Translations under genes and position numbers: made by a program | Shown: positions 53,324-62,765 of the stretch, one piece after another | Layout of the letters: each line of letters starts with the position of its first letter | How positions within the stretch are numbered: position 1 is the first letter of the stretch | The notes under the pieces: model-generated | Told to the model about the DNA's origin: nothing | The model's database searches: none | Seen by the model: only the letters and a program-made list of their open reading frames with translations | NCBI RefSeq assembly: GCF_020026305.1 | Contig: NZ_CP075691.1 | Coordinates: forward strand, 5,394,001-5,458,000 | From: Streptomyces sp. 135 | GTDB taxonomy: Bacteria; Actinomycetota; Actinomycetes; Streptomycetales; Streptomycetaceae | DNA: 64,000 nucleotides | Reading direction: 5' to 3'

Positions 53324-56300
53324 ATGCCGCACGAGGAATCAGAGAACAACCAGGTGTCCGGCCGGGCACCCGAACCGATCGCGATCGTCGGCGTCGGCCT
53401 GCGATTCCCCGGCGGCAGTAATTCGCTCGATGAATTCGATGCCTTTCTGCGCGAGGGGCGCTCCGGTATCGGGCCCATTCCGGGCGACCGGTGGGACGTC
53501 GACGCCTTCACCCCGCAGGGTCCGGACGACAAGGGCAAGATCCACACCACGTCCGGCGGATTCCTCGACCGCATCGACCGGTTCGACGCGGCGTTCTTCA
53601 ACATCTCCCCGAAGGAAGCCCAGTACATGGACCCCCAGCAGCGCATGCTGCTGGAGACCGCCTGGCAGGCCCTGGAGCACGCCAACATCGACCCCACGCC
53701 GCTGCGCCGCGGCAACGGCGGCGTCTACATCGGCGCCAGCTCCATCGACTACGCCCTGGAGCTGGACTCCCTGCCGTACGAGGAACTGGACGGCCTGCTC
53801 GCCTCCGGCATCACCATGTTCCCGCTGTCGGGCCGCCTCTCGTACTTCCTCGGCTGGCGCGGCCCGAGCATGAGCATCGACACCGCCTGCTCGTCGTCGC
53901 TCGCCGCCCTGCACGTCGCCGTCCAGGGGCTGCGCGCCGGCGAGACCGACATCGCGCTGTGCGGCGGCGTCAACGCCCTGCACCACCCGCGCATCCCCGT
54001 CATGTTCTCCAACGCGCAGATGCTCTCCCCCGACGGCCAGTGCAAGACCTTCGACGAGTCCGCCGACGGCTACGCCCGCGCCGAGGGCTGCGGCATCCTC
54101 GTACTCAAGCGCCTCACGGACGCCACCCGCGACGGCGACACCGTCCTCGCCCTGGTCAAGGGCACCGCCGTCGGCCAGGACGGCGACAGCGCGGGACTGA
54201 CCGTGCCGAACGGCCCCGCCCAGGAGAAGGTCATCCGCAGCGCGCTCGCCGCCGCCGCGCTGGCCCCCGAGGACATCCAGTACGTGGAGGCGCACGGCAC
54301 CGGCACCCCGCTCGGCGACCCCATCGAGTTCGGCGCCATCGGCGACACCTTCGCCGACTCGCACACCAAGAGCGACCCGCTGCTCGTCGGCTCCGTGAAG
54401 ACCAACCTCGGCCACATGGAGCCCGCCTCCGGCATCGTCGGCGTCATCAAGGCGGTCCTCCAGATCAGATCCGCCACGATCTACCCGCACCTCAACCTCG
54501 ACACGCCCTCCGGCCGCATCCCCTGGGACCTGTACCCGGTGCGCGTGCCCACGGCCCGCGAGCCGTGGAAGGCGCCGGTGCGGCGCGCGGTCGTCAACAG
54601 CTTCGGCTTCGCGGGCACGATCGGCGCGGTCGTCCTGGAGCAGCCCCCGGCGGCGGCGACGGATGGCTCCGCCGCGCCCGGCGAGGCGCCCGCGACCCCC
54701 ATGTTCACGCTCTCCGCCAAGACGGCCGCCGCCCTCGGCGAACAGGTCGAGAACTACCGGAAGCTGCTCGACACGGACCCCGCCCTGCCGGTCGACGCGC
54801 TCTGCTACACCGGCAACGTCGCCCGCACCCACCACCCGTACCGCGTCGCAGGCCCGGCCGCCGACCGCGCCGCCCTCACCAAGCTCCTGGACAAGGCCGC
54901 GGGCCGCGACCACCAGGGCCCCGCCGGCATCCGCAAGGTCGCCTTCATGTTCAGCGGGCAGGGCTCGCAGTACGCGGGCATGGGCGCCCACCTGTACGAG
55001 GGCTTCCCGGTCTTCCGCCGCCACGTCGACGAGTGCGACCGGCTGTTCGCCGCCGAACTGGGCCGTTCCATACGGGACTTGGTCATCGGCGCCGCCGAGG
55101 ACCCCGAGGCGATCGACCGCACCGAGTACACCCAGCCCGCCCTGTTCACCCTGGAGTACGCGCTCGCCCAGCTGTGGATGTCCTGGGGCGTGCGCCCGAA
55201 CGTGCTGATCGGGCACAGCATCGGCGAGGCCGCGGCCGCCGCCGTCGCCGGGCTCTTCAGCCTCCCCGACGCCGTGACGCTGGTGGCCGCCCGCGCCCGC
55301 CTCATGCAGGCCGTGCGCGCGAAGGGCGGCATGGCCGCGGTCGCCGCCCCCGCCGAGGACGTCCTGCCGCTCCTCGAAGCCCACCCGGACCTGGCGCTCG
55401 CCGCGGCCAACGCCCCCGACCAGTGCGTGATCTCGGGCGGCGCCGAGGCGCTCGCGCAGGTCACCGCCGAACTGGCCGGGCAGGGCCTGCGCGTCGACCG
55501 GCTGGCCGTGTCGCACGCCTTCCACTCGCCGCTCATGGCCGAGGTGTACGACGACTTCCGCGCCGCCCTGGACACCATCACCTTCCACGAACCGGCCATC
55601 AGCCTCATCTCCAACGTCACCGGCAAGCTCGCGCGGTTCGCCGAGATCGGCACCGCCGACTACTGGGTGCGGCACATCGGCGAACCCGTGCAGTTCCTCG
55701 CCGGTATCCGAGCGGTCGCCAAGCGCGGGCGCCACGCCCTCGTCGAGATCGGCCCCTCCACCGCGCTCACCGCCCTCGCCCAGCGCTCGCTGCCGGTCCA
55801 GGACCATCTGTGGCTGGCCAGCCTGCGCCGCCGCGACCGCGGCGGCGACACCACGCTGCGGGCGCTCGGCGAGTACTACACCGCCGGTCTGCCCGTCTCC
55901 TGGTCCGGCTACCACGAGGGCCGCGCCGTCCCGGCCAAGGTCGCGCTGCCCACCTACGCCTTCCAGCGCAAGCGCTACTGGCTGCCCTCCGTCACCCCGC
56001 GCAGGGGCGGTGCCCAGGGCGGGGCGGCGCACCACCCGCTGCTCGGCACGGAGGCCGCGTGCGAGGGCGCCGTACGAGAGTTCACCGCGGAGTTCACCGT
56101 CGAGGAGCTGGGCACCCTCGCCGACTTCGCCGACGGCGACCGTACGACGCTGCCCGCCGGCGCCTACGTCGACCTGCTGCTCGCGCTCCAGGACGCCGTC
56201 CACGGCCACACCCGCGCCGCCGTCCGCGAACTGCGTCTTGGCGAGCCCCTCACCCTGAAGGCCGAGACGCCCCGCACGCTGACCACCCGGCTGCGGCCGC

Positions 56301-59062
56301 GCCCGGACGGCGGCGCCGACGTGACGGTCGTGACCGCCGCGGAGAAGGACGGCGGCGGCGAGCGGGAGGAGCGGGTGCACGCGAGCGCCGTGCTCACCGC
56401 CGGGCCGGAGCAGTCCGTGGAACTCGCCGAGCCGGAGCTCACCGGCATCGTGCCCGGCCCCGCCACCCTGGAGAGCGACGCCGAGGACCTCTACACCGAC
56501 CTCGCGTCGGTGGGCCGCCCGCACGGCCCGCGCGCCCGCCTCCTCGCCGCCGTGGCACGTCACCAAGGCGGCGTGTTCACCGCCGAGTTGGAGTGCGGCG
56601 GCACCACCGCCGTCGAGCAGGTGCCTGCCGGGCTGATCGAGGCCGCGCTGGAGGCCACCGTCGCCCTCGACCCCGAGGGCCCGGTCTTCCTGCCCCGGCA
56701 GATCGCGTCCGTACGCCACTTCAAGAAGCCCCGGGGCGAGCGCCTGAAGGTCGTCGCCCGCGTCGCCACGGAGCAGGACAGGCGCCTCGCCGACATCCTC
56801 GTCCTGGAGAACGGCAACCCCGTCCTCGAACTCGGCGGGGTCACCCTGGCCCGCCCCGAAGGCCCCGCGGGGCAACGGCAGTTCCTGCACCGCTCCGAGT
56901 GGGTGCGCCGCGCCCTGCCCGCCGTCGCCTCGGGCACCGCCCCCCGCCACGTCCTGCTCCTCGGCCGCCCCGAAGTCGGCGGTACCTCCGAAGGCGCCGA
57001 GGCCACCGGCGGCGACGGTCTGCACGTCACGTCCGTCACGGACCCCGCCGCGCTCAAGACCGCCCTGGAGGACACCTCCGTCACCGACGTCTGCTGGAGC
57101 TGGCGGCCGCTGCCCGGCGCCATGACCGCCGCGCTGTACCGCGCCGAGTGCGAGCACAACTACCGTGATCTGCTCGCCCTGCTGACGGCCCTGGACGCCG
57201 CCGCGCAGCAGCGCCCGCCTCGGCTCTGGCTGGTCACCGAGGGCGCCCAGAAGCTGCCCGGCGACCGGCCGGGCGACGGCGCCCACCTCGGCGCCGCGAC
57301 CCTGTGGGGCTTCGGCCGGGTCCTGCTCGCCGAGTCCCCGCAGTACCGCGCGACGCTGGTCGACATCGAGCCCGGCGGCGACCTGACGGCGCTGTTCGAC
57401 GAGTTCCGCGCCGAGGCACCCGGCGAGTTCCAGGTCGCGCACCGCACCGGCACGCGCCACGTCCGCAGGCTGCTGCCCGGCGACGCCGCCCGCACCTGGC
57501 CCGGCGGCTTCGCCCTGCGCACCCCCGGGTCCGGGGACCTCTCCGACCTCTCCCTCGCGCCCGTCGAGGACCGCGCGCCCGCGGCCGGTGAGGTCCAGGT
57601 GCGGGTCGCCTCGGTCGCCCTCACCGCCGAGGACGCCCGGACCGCCCTGGACGGCGAACAGTCCGGCGGCGCCGGTCCCGTGCTCGGTTCCCTGGCCGCG
57701 GGGACGGTCGTCGCGGCCGGCGCCGAGGCCGCGTTCACCGCGGGCGACGAGGTCTACGTACGCCATGACGGCGCCCTGCGCGCCACCCTCACCGTCCCGG
57801 CCACCGCCGTGGCGCTCGCCCCGGCGCGGCGCGCGGCACGGCGCGGGCGGCTCCCGGCCTTCCGCCTGGAGGAGATCGGCGAGGCGCTGCGCACCGCCGC
57901 CTGCGGCTCCCGCGCCGAGGTGTGGGTGGACGTGCCCGGCGGCCCGGAGACGGCGCCCGCACCGGTCGGCGTCCGCCCGGACCGCACCTACCTCGTCACC
58001 GGCGGCCTCGGCGGCCTCGGCCTGGTCACCGCCCGCAAGCTGGTCGAGCTCGGCGCACGGCACCTGACCCTGGTCAGCCGTGGCGGCCGGGCCACCGAAG
58101 AGGCCGCGCCGGTCCTCGCGGAGCTGTCCGAGCGGGCGGAGGTCGCCGTCGTACGGGCCGATGTGAGCGACGCCGAGGACGTGCGGCGCCTGGCCGCCGA
58201 ACTCGCGGCAGGGCCTCACCCCGTCGGCGGCCTCGTGCACGCCGCCGGTTCCTTCGACAAGAAGCTGATCGCCGAGCTGACCTGGGAGTCCATCGACGCC
58301 CAGCTCGCCCCGAAGGCGTACGGCGCCTGGCTGCTCCACGAGGCCGCCGAGGAGCACTTCCCCGAGCTGGAGTTCTTCGTGACGTACTCCTCGATCGCCG
58401 CCGTCCTCGGCGGCGCGACGCAGGGGCACTACGCCGCCGCGAGCGCCGGGCTCGACAGCCTCGCCGAGTGGCGCGGCCTCAAGGGCCTGCCCGGCCTCTC
58501 GGTCAACTGGGGCGCCTGGGCCAGGGTCGGCATGTCCGCCCGGCTGGATGAGCAACTGGCCCAGGAGATCGACCGCAGCGGTGTCCGCTTCTTCTCGCCG
58601 ACCAGGGCGCTGGACACCCTGGCCGGGCTCTGGCACCGGGCCGGCAGCCGCCGGGTGGTGGGCGAGTTCGACTGGGGCCGCTATGTGTCGGGCGGTGTCG
58701 TGGACGACGCCTTCTACGACCGGCTCGCCCGGCAGGACCAGGGCGGTGACGGCGGCACCGGACTCGACCTCGCCGCGCTGAGCGCCCTGCCGAAGCCGGA
58801 ACGGACGGCGCTGATCGCCTCGGCCGTGCGCGAACAGGTCGCCGACGCCCTGCACATGGACGCCGAGGACGACCTCGACCCGAACGCCGAGTTCGTCTCG
58901 CTCGGCCTGGACTCGCTGATGGCCCAGACCGTCAAGGGCGGCCTGGAGTCGCTGTTCCGGCTGCCGCTGCCCGCCTCCCTGACCTTCGACCACCCGACGG
59001 TCCGCAGGCTCACCGAGTTCCTCGACGGGCGCCTGGCCCCGGCCACGCAGCAGCACCCCTGA
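53324..59062 (+). CDS. One-module type I PKS (KS-AT-DH*-ER*-KR-ACP)
   Basis: A 1912-residue polyketide synthase. KS about 17-440 (DTACSSS, Cys189; His324, His364). AT about 545-860 with GHSIGE (Ser632) and HAFH (731-734), the malonyl-CoA type. DH about 900-1180 has lost its His (LADFADG, Phe935 for His) and the second catalytic site reads LIEAAL, so it is probably inactive. A shortened ER remnant (about 1390-1530) lacks the NADPH core. KR about 1545-1740 is intact (TGGLGGLG, Tyr1703). ACP Ser1864. Predicted chemistry is one malonyl extension with ketoreduction to a beta-hydroxy thioester. There is no docking or thioesterase domain. ATG 53324 follows GAAGGAG. Confidence 0.9.
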   Translation: MPHEESENNQVSGRAPEPIAIVGVGLRFPGGSNSLDEFDAFLREGRSGIGPIPGDRWDVDAFTPQGPDDKGKIHTTSGGFLDRIDRFDAAFFNISPKEAQYMDPQQRMLLETAWQALEHANIDPTPLRRGNGGVYIGASSIDYALELDSLPYEELDGLLASGITMFPLSGRLSYFLGWRGPSMSIDTACSSSLAALHVAVQGLRAGETDIALCGGVNALHHPRIPVMFSNAQMLSPDGQCKTFDESADGYARAEGCGILVLKRLTDATRDGDTVLALVKGTAVGQDGDSAGLTVPNGPAQEKVIRSALAAAALAPEDIQYVEAHGTGTPLGDPIEFGAIGDTFADSHTKSDPLLVGSVKTNLGHMEPASGIVGVIKAVLQIRSATIYPHLNLDTPSGRIPWDLYPVRVPTAREPWKAPVRRAVVNSFGFAGTIGAVVLEQPPAAATDGSAAPGEAPATPMFTLSAKTAAALGEQVENYRKLLDTDPALPVDALCYTGNVARTHHPYRVAGPAADRAALTKLLDKAAGRDHQGPAGIRKVAFMFSGQGSQYAGMGAHLYEGFPVFRRHVDECDRLFAAELGRSIRDLVIGAAEDPEAIDRTEYTQPALFTLEYALAQLWMSWGVRPNVLIGHSIGEAAAAAVAGLFSLPDAVTLVAARARLMQAVRAKGGMAAVAAPAEDVLPLLEAHPDLALAAANAPDQCVISGGAEALAQVTAELAGQGLRVDRLAVSHAFHSPLMAEVYDDFRAALDTITFHEPAISLISNVTGKLARFAEIGTADYWVRHIGEPVQFLAGIRAVAKRGRHALVEIGPSTALTALAQRSLPVQDHLWLASLRRRDRGGDTTLRALGEYYTAGLPVSWSGYHEGRAVPAKVALPTYAFQRKRYWLPSVTPRRGGAQGGAAHHPLLGTEAACEGAVREFTAEFTVEELGTLADFADGDRTTLPAGAYVDLLLALQDAVHGHTRAAVRELRLGEPLTLKAETPRTLTTRLRPRPDGGADVTVVTAAEKDGGGEREERVHASAVLTAGPEQSVELAEPELTGIVPGPATLESDAEDLYTDLASVGRPHGPRARLLAAVARHQGGVFTAELECGGTTAVEQVPAGLIEAALEATVALDPEGPVFLPRQIASVRHFKKPRGERLKVVARVATEQDRRLADILVLENGNPVLELGGVTLARPEGPAGQRQFLHRSEWVRRALPAVASGTAPRHVLLLGRPEVGGTSEGAEATGGDGLHVTSVTDPAALKTALEDTSVTDVCWSWRPLPGAMTAALYRAECEHNYRDLLALLTALDAAAQQRPPRLWLVTEGAQKLPGDRPGDGAHLGAATLWGFGRVLLAESPQYRATLVDIEPGGDLTALFDEFRAEAPGEFQVAHRTGTRHVRRLLPGDAARTWPGGFALRTPGSGDLSDLSLAPVEDRAPAAGEVQVRVASVALTAEDARTALDGEQSGGAGPVLGSLAAGTVVAAGAEAAFTAGDEVYVRHDGALRATLTVPATAVALAPARRAARRGRLPAFRLEEIGEALRTAACGSRAEVWVDVPGGPETAPAPVGVRPDRTYLVTGGLGGLGLVTARKLVELGARHLTLVSRGGRATEEAAPVLAELSERAEVAVVRADVSDAEDVRRLAAELAAGPHPVGGLVHAAGSFDKKLIAELTWESIDAQLAPKAYGAWLLHEAAEEHFPELEFFVTYSSIAAVLGGATQGHYAAASAGLDSLAEWRGLKGLPGLSVNWGAWARVGMSARLDEQLAQEIDRSGVRFFSPTRALDTLAGLWHRAGSRRVVGEFDWGRYVSGGVVDDAFYDRLARQDQGGDGGTGLDLAALSALPKPERTALIASAVREQVADALHMDAEDDLDPNAEFVSLGLDSLMAQTVKGGLESLFRLPLPASLTFDHPTVRRLTEFLDGRLAPATQQHP

Positions 59063-59151
59063 CCGTCCCCGTACGACAGCAGCCACCCCCCATGGCATCC
59101 ACTCACCCTCACGACACCCACCGAGATGTCCTACGCAGCGGGGAGACCACA

Positions 59152-60816
59152 GTGAGAGAGCACACCACCAGCAGCTGGACGCTGACCCGGACCTCCAGAG
59201 CCCACGCGGGCGCCCGGCCCGAGCACGCGGCGATCATCTGCGAGGAACGCACGACGACGTACGGGAAGCTGCACCGGGACAGCAACCGCGCGGCCCACGC
59301 CCTGCGCGACGCCGGGATCGGGCACGGCGACCGCGTCGCCTACCTGGGCCGCGAATCGGAGAACTACTACCTCACGATCCTCGCCTGCGCGAAGGCCGGC
59401 GCCGTCCTCGTCCCGGTCAACTGGCGCCTGACCGGCGCCGAGGTCGACCACATCCTGCGGGACTCGGGCGCCGTACTGCTCTTCGTCGACGACGAGTTCT
59501 GGGAGACGGCGGACCGCGTCAAGCCGCACCTTCCGGGGCTGCGCACCGTCGTCCGGGTCGACGGCACCGACAGCGAGGGCGAACCGGCCCGCGGCACCGG
59601 GCTGCCCGCCTGGTACGCGAACCACCCCGCCACCGACCTGGAGCCGGGCACCGGCCCCGACGACGCCGTCGTGCAGATCTACACCAGCGGCACCACCGGC
59701 CTGCCCAAGGGCGCCGTCCTCGCCCACCGCAGCTTCTTCACGCTGCCCGCCGCGATGCGCGAGCACGGCGCCGACTGGCTCGACTGGCTGCCGGACGACG
59801 TCAGCCTGATCTCGCTGCCGGGCTTCGGCATCGCGGGCATCGGCTGGTTCATGCACACCTTCAACGCCGGTGGCACCAGCGTGGTGATGCCGCAGTTCAT
59901 CCCGCAGGAGGCGGTGCGGCTGATCCGGGAGCACGGCGTCACGATCACCTTCGCGGCGCCCGCCATGCTCCAGATGATGATGGCCGAACGCGACGCGGGC
60001 CCCGCCGCGTTCACCTCGATGCGCAAGATCGCCTACGGGGCCGCGCCGATGTCCCCGACGCTGCTCGAACGCTGCCTGGAGGTGTTCGGCTGCGAGTTCG
60101 CCCAGATCTACGCCAGCACGGAGACCGGCAGTGTCGCGGTGTGCCTGCCGCCCGAGGCGCACCGCCCCGGCACCCGCCTCCTGACGTCGGTCGGCAGGCC
60201 CTGCCCCGGCAACGAGGTGAAGGTCGTCGGCCCGGACGGCGAGACACTGCCGCCCGGCGAGACCGGCCAGATATGCGTGCGCACCCCCTCACGGATGCTC
60301 GGCTACTGGAACCTCCCCGAGGCCACCGAGCGGACCCTGGTGGGGGAGTGGCTGCACATGGGCGACGCCGGCTACCTCGACGAGGACGGCTACGTCCACC
60401 TGAGGGACCGCATGAACGACACGATCATCGTGGCCGGGCAGAACATCTATCCCGCCGAGGTCGAGAAGGCGCTCGCCGCGCACCCGGCCGTCGCCGACGC
60501 CGCCGTGGTCGGAGTGCCCGACCCGCACTGGGGCGAGGCGGTGCACGCCGTCGTCGTCCTGCGGCCCGGCGCCACCGTCAAACCCCGCGAACTCCTCGTC
60601 GCCCTCCGCGGCCACCTCGCCGACTACAAGATCCCGAGCGACTTCCACTTCGCCGACGACCTGCCGCGCAACCCCTCGGGGAAGATCCTGCGCCGCGCCG
60701 TACGGGAGCGGCTGACCGCCGAGGCGCCCGCGCCGGCCGAGCGCCTCACGCTTCCCCTCCAGCGCCGCACCTCGGCCAAGGCGGCCTCCCTGCCGCCGCA
60801 GAGACAGCCCATCTGA
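59152..60816 (+). CDS. Fatty acyl-CoA/acyl-AMP ligase
   Basis: A 554-residue ANL enzyme: QIYTSGTTGLPKGAVLAH (P-loop), IYASTETGS, GYWNLPEAT, WLHMGDAGYLDEDGY, and the catalytic Lys in NPSGKILRRAV. It activates a carboxylic acid for loading on CoA or the nearby ACP. GTG 59152 has GGGGAG at six bases; the upstream ATG 59092 has no ribosome site. The C-terminal 35 residues are extra (Ala/Gln/Pro rich). Confidence 0.88.
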   Translation: MREHTTSSWTLTRTSRAHAGARPEHAAIICEERTTTYGKLHRDSNRAAHALRDAGIGHGDRVAYLGRESENYYLTILACAKAGAVLVPVNWRLTGAEVDHILRDSGAVLLFVDDEFWETADRVKPHLPGLRTVVRVDGTDSEGEPARGTGLPAWYANHPATDLEPGTGPDDAVVQIYTSGTTGLPKGAVLAHRSFFTLPAAMREHGADWLDWLPDDVSLISLPGFGIAGIGWFMHTFNAGGTSVVMPQFIPQEAVRLIREHGVTITFAAPAMLQMMMAERDAGPAAFTSMRKIAYGAAPMSPTLLERCLEVFGCEFAQIYASTETGSVAVCLPPEAHRPGTRLLTSVGRPCPGNEVKVVGPDGETLPPGETGQICVRTPSRMLGYWNLPEATERTLVGEWLHMGDAGYLDEDGYVHLRDRMNDTIIVAGQNIYPAEVEKALAAHPAVADAAVVGVPDPHWGEAVHAVVVLRPGATVKPRELLVALRGHLADYKIPSDFHFADDLPRNPSGKILRRAVRERLTAEAPAPAERLTLPLQRRTSAKAASLPPQRQPI

Positions 60817-60911
60817 CGCGTACGCCCCGCCAGCGCACAGCCGCCACAGAAGACCGCCTCCACATCAGCCTCCGCCCCAGCAACCTCCGCCACACGAAAC
60901 GGAGTACCCCC

Positions 60912-61928
60912 ATGCAGTCCTTAGCCGCCGGGCCCCTTCGCATCGGCATCCTGCTGCCCACCCGGGAGCAGGCCATCAACGGCACCTACGCCGCCGCCCC
61001 GCTGCTCGACTTCGCCCGGCAGGCCGAGGCGCTCGGCTTCGACTCGCTGTGGGCGGGGGACTCGCTGACCGCCCGGCCGCGCCTGGACCCCCTCGTCGTG
61101 CTCTCCGCGGCCGCCGCGGCCACCGAGCGGATCACCGTCGGTACGGCCGCGTTCACCCCCGCCCTGCGCCACCCGCTGATCGGCGCCCACATGATCGCGA
61201 GCCTCGACCACGTGGCCGCCGGCCGGCTGGTCCTCGGGCTCGGCTCCGGCTTCCCGATGCCCGAGACGGAGGAGGAGTTCGCCTCGGTCGGCGCCTCCTT
61301 CGCCGGACGGGTGGGGCGGCTGGACGAGATCACCGCCCTGTGGCGCACCGCCTGGCGCTCCGGCGAAGAGGGCCGGCCCTGCGACTTCGAGGGCAGGTTC
61401 TGGCAGGCCGACCGCCTGGAGCGGCTGCCCAAGCCGGCCACGCCCGGCGGTCCGCCGCTCTGGCTGGCCGGCAGCGACACCCCGAAGGTGCTCGCCAGGG
61501 TCGCCGAGAAGTACGACGGCTGGCTGCCGTTCCTGCCCGACGCCGAGGCGTACGGCAGGGCCCGCGCCCGCATCGCCGAACTCGCCGAGGCGGCGGGCCG
61601 CGCCCCGGACGCGGTCACCCCCGCGCTGTACGCGACGGTCACCGTGAACCGCGACGAGGCGGCGGCCAAGGCCGAGCTGGAGCACTACATCGAGCACTAC
61701 TACGGGCGCTCCCTGGAGCAGATGTCGGCCATCCAGGCCTACGGCTGGGGCAGCGCCGAGAGCTGCGCCGAGTGGCTGGGCACGTATGTGCGGGCCGGCG
61801 CCCGCCACCTGGTCATCCGCGTCGGATCGCTCGACCCGGAGCCGCAGCTGAAGGAGATCGCCGAGGTGCTGCTGCCCGCGGTACGCGCCATCGGGGAGCA
61901 GACAACCGTTGGGAGAGCACAGTCGTGA
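60912..61928 (+). CDS. Luciferase-like flavin monooxygenase
   Basis: A 338-residue F420/FMN-dependent TIM-barrel oxidoreductase of the luciferase family: GFDSLWAGDSL, ITVGTAAFTPALRHPL, GRLVLGLGSGFPMPETEEEF and PLWLAGSDTPKVLARVAEKYDGW. It may oxidise the PKS- or ACP-bound chain or a late intermediate. ATG 60912 follows GGAGTACCCCC. It overlaps the thioesterase start by 4 bp. Confidence 0.88.
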   Translation: MQSLAAGPLRIGILLPTREQAINGTYAAAPLLDFARQAEALGFDSLWAGDSLTARPRLDPLVVLSAAAAATERITVGTAAFTPALRHPLIGAHMIASLDHVAAGRLVLGLGSGFPMPETEEEFASVGASFAGRVGRLDEITALWRTAWRSGEEGRPCDFEGRFWQADRLERLPKPATPGGPPLWLAGSDTPKVLARVAEKYDGWLPFLPDAEAYGRARARIAELAEAAGRAPDAVTPALYATVTVNRDEAAAKAELEHYIEHYYGRSLEQMSAIQAYGWGSAESCAEWLGTYVRAGARHLVIRVGSLDPEPQLKEIAEVLLPAVRAIGEQTTVGRAQS

Positions 61929-62740
61929 CCACCGCCACCACCACCGCCACCACCGCGGTCCTCGGCCAGGACATGTCCGCCGCGGGGGAGTGGTTCCACC
62001 CCGCCGAGCCGTCCGAGGACGCCTCCGTACGGCTGTTCATGCTGCCGCACGCGGGCAGCGGCGCCATCATCTACCGCGACTGGGAGCGGCTGCTGCCCGC
62101 CGACATCGCCCCGCAGGCGGTGACGCTGCCCGGCCGCCACAACCGGCGCGAGGAGATGAGTTACGAGGACTGGGACCCGCTGCTCGACGCGCTCCACGAG
62201 GCCGTGCTCGACGACCTGGACGAGCGGCCCTTCGCGCTCTTCGGGCACTGCCTCGGCGCCCAGCTCGCGTTCCGGCTCACGATCCGCATGGAGGCCGAGA
62301 GCGGTCCCGCGCCGATCCTCGTCGGCATGTCCGGCTGGTCGCCCGAGGGCTTCTTCCAGCCGACGGAGGAGCAGAGCCGGATGCCGGACCCCGAACTGGT
62401 CGAGTGGATCAAGAAGTTGGGTTCGTTCCCCGCCGAGATCTACGACAACCCGGAGATGCTCGCCCTGGTCGTCCCCGCGCTCCGCGCCGACCTGCGGGTC
62501 GCCGCGCAGTACGTCGACGACGGCGCGGGCACCGCCTGCCCGCTGGTCTCCTACGGCGGCGCCTCCGACCCGCTGATGGAGAGCCCGGACGCCATGTCGC
62601 ACTGGGCCGGGCGCAGCCCCCAGTACCTGGGCCACAGCGAGTACCCCGGCGGCCACTTCTACATCGACAGCCACGCCGAGGCCGTCACCACGCACTTCGC
62701 CCAGCGGCTGCGGCGGCTCGTCGCCGCGTCCGCCCGCTGA
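61925..62740 (+). CDS. Type II thioesterase with Cys nucleophile
   Basis: A 271-residue alpha/beta hydrolase of the TEII family: RLFMLPHAGSGAIIYRDWE at the start, nucleophile elbow LFGHCLGAQLAF, Asp in YGGASDPL and His in YPGGHFYI. The normal Ser of GHSLG is Cys109. Cys nucleophiles occur in thioesterases that carry out transacylation or cyclisation rather than plain hydrolysis. GTG 61925 overlaps the upstream stop (GTGA). Confidence 0.85.
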   Translation: MTTATTTATTAVLGQDMSAAGEWFHPAEPSEDASVRLFMLPHAGSGAIIYRDWERLLPADIAPQAVTLPGRHNRREEMSYEDWDPLLDALHEAVLDDLDERPFALFGHCLGAQLAFRLTIRMEAESGPAPILVGMSGWSPEGFFQPTEEQSRMPDPELVEWIKKLGSFPAEIYDNPEMLALVVPALRADLRVAAQYVDDGAGTACPLVSYGGASDPLMESPDAMSHWAGRSPQYLGHSEYPGGHFYIDSHAEAVTTHFAQRLRRLVAASAR

Positions 62741-62765
62741 ACGAACGACTCAGGGAAGGTCGGTC

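Noticed and set aside
53339..59098. 1919-codon open frame on the minus strand opposite the PKS
   Set aside because: It is the antisense shadow of a clear PKS; it has no domains and has the codon-position GC pattern of a reversed frame.
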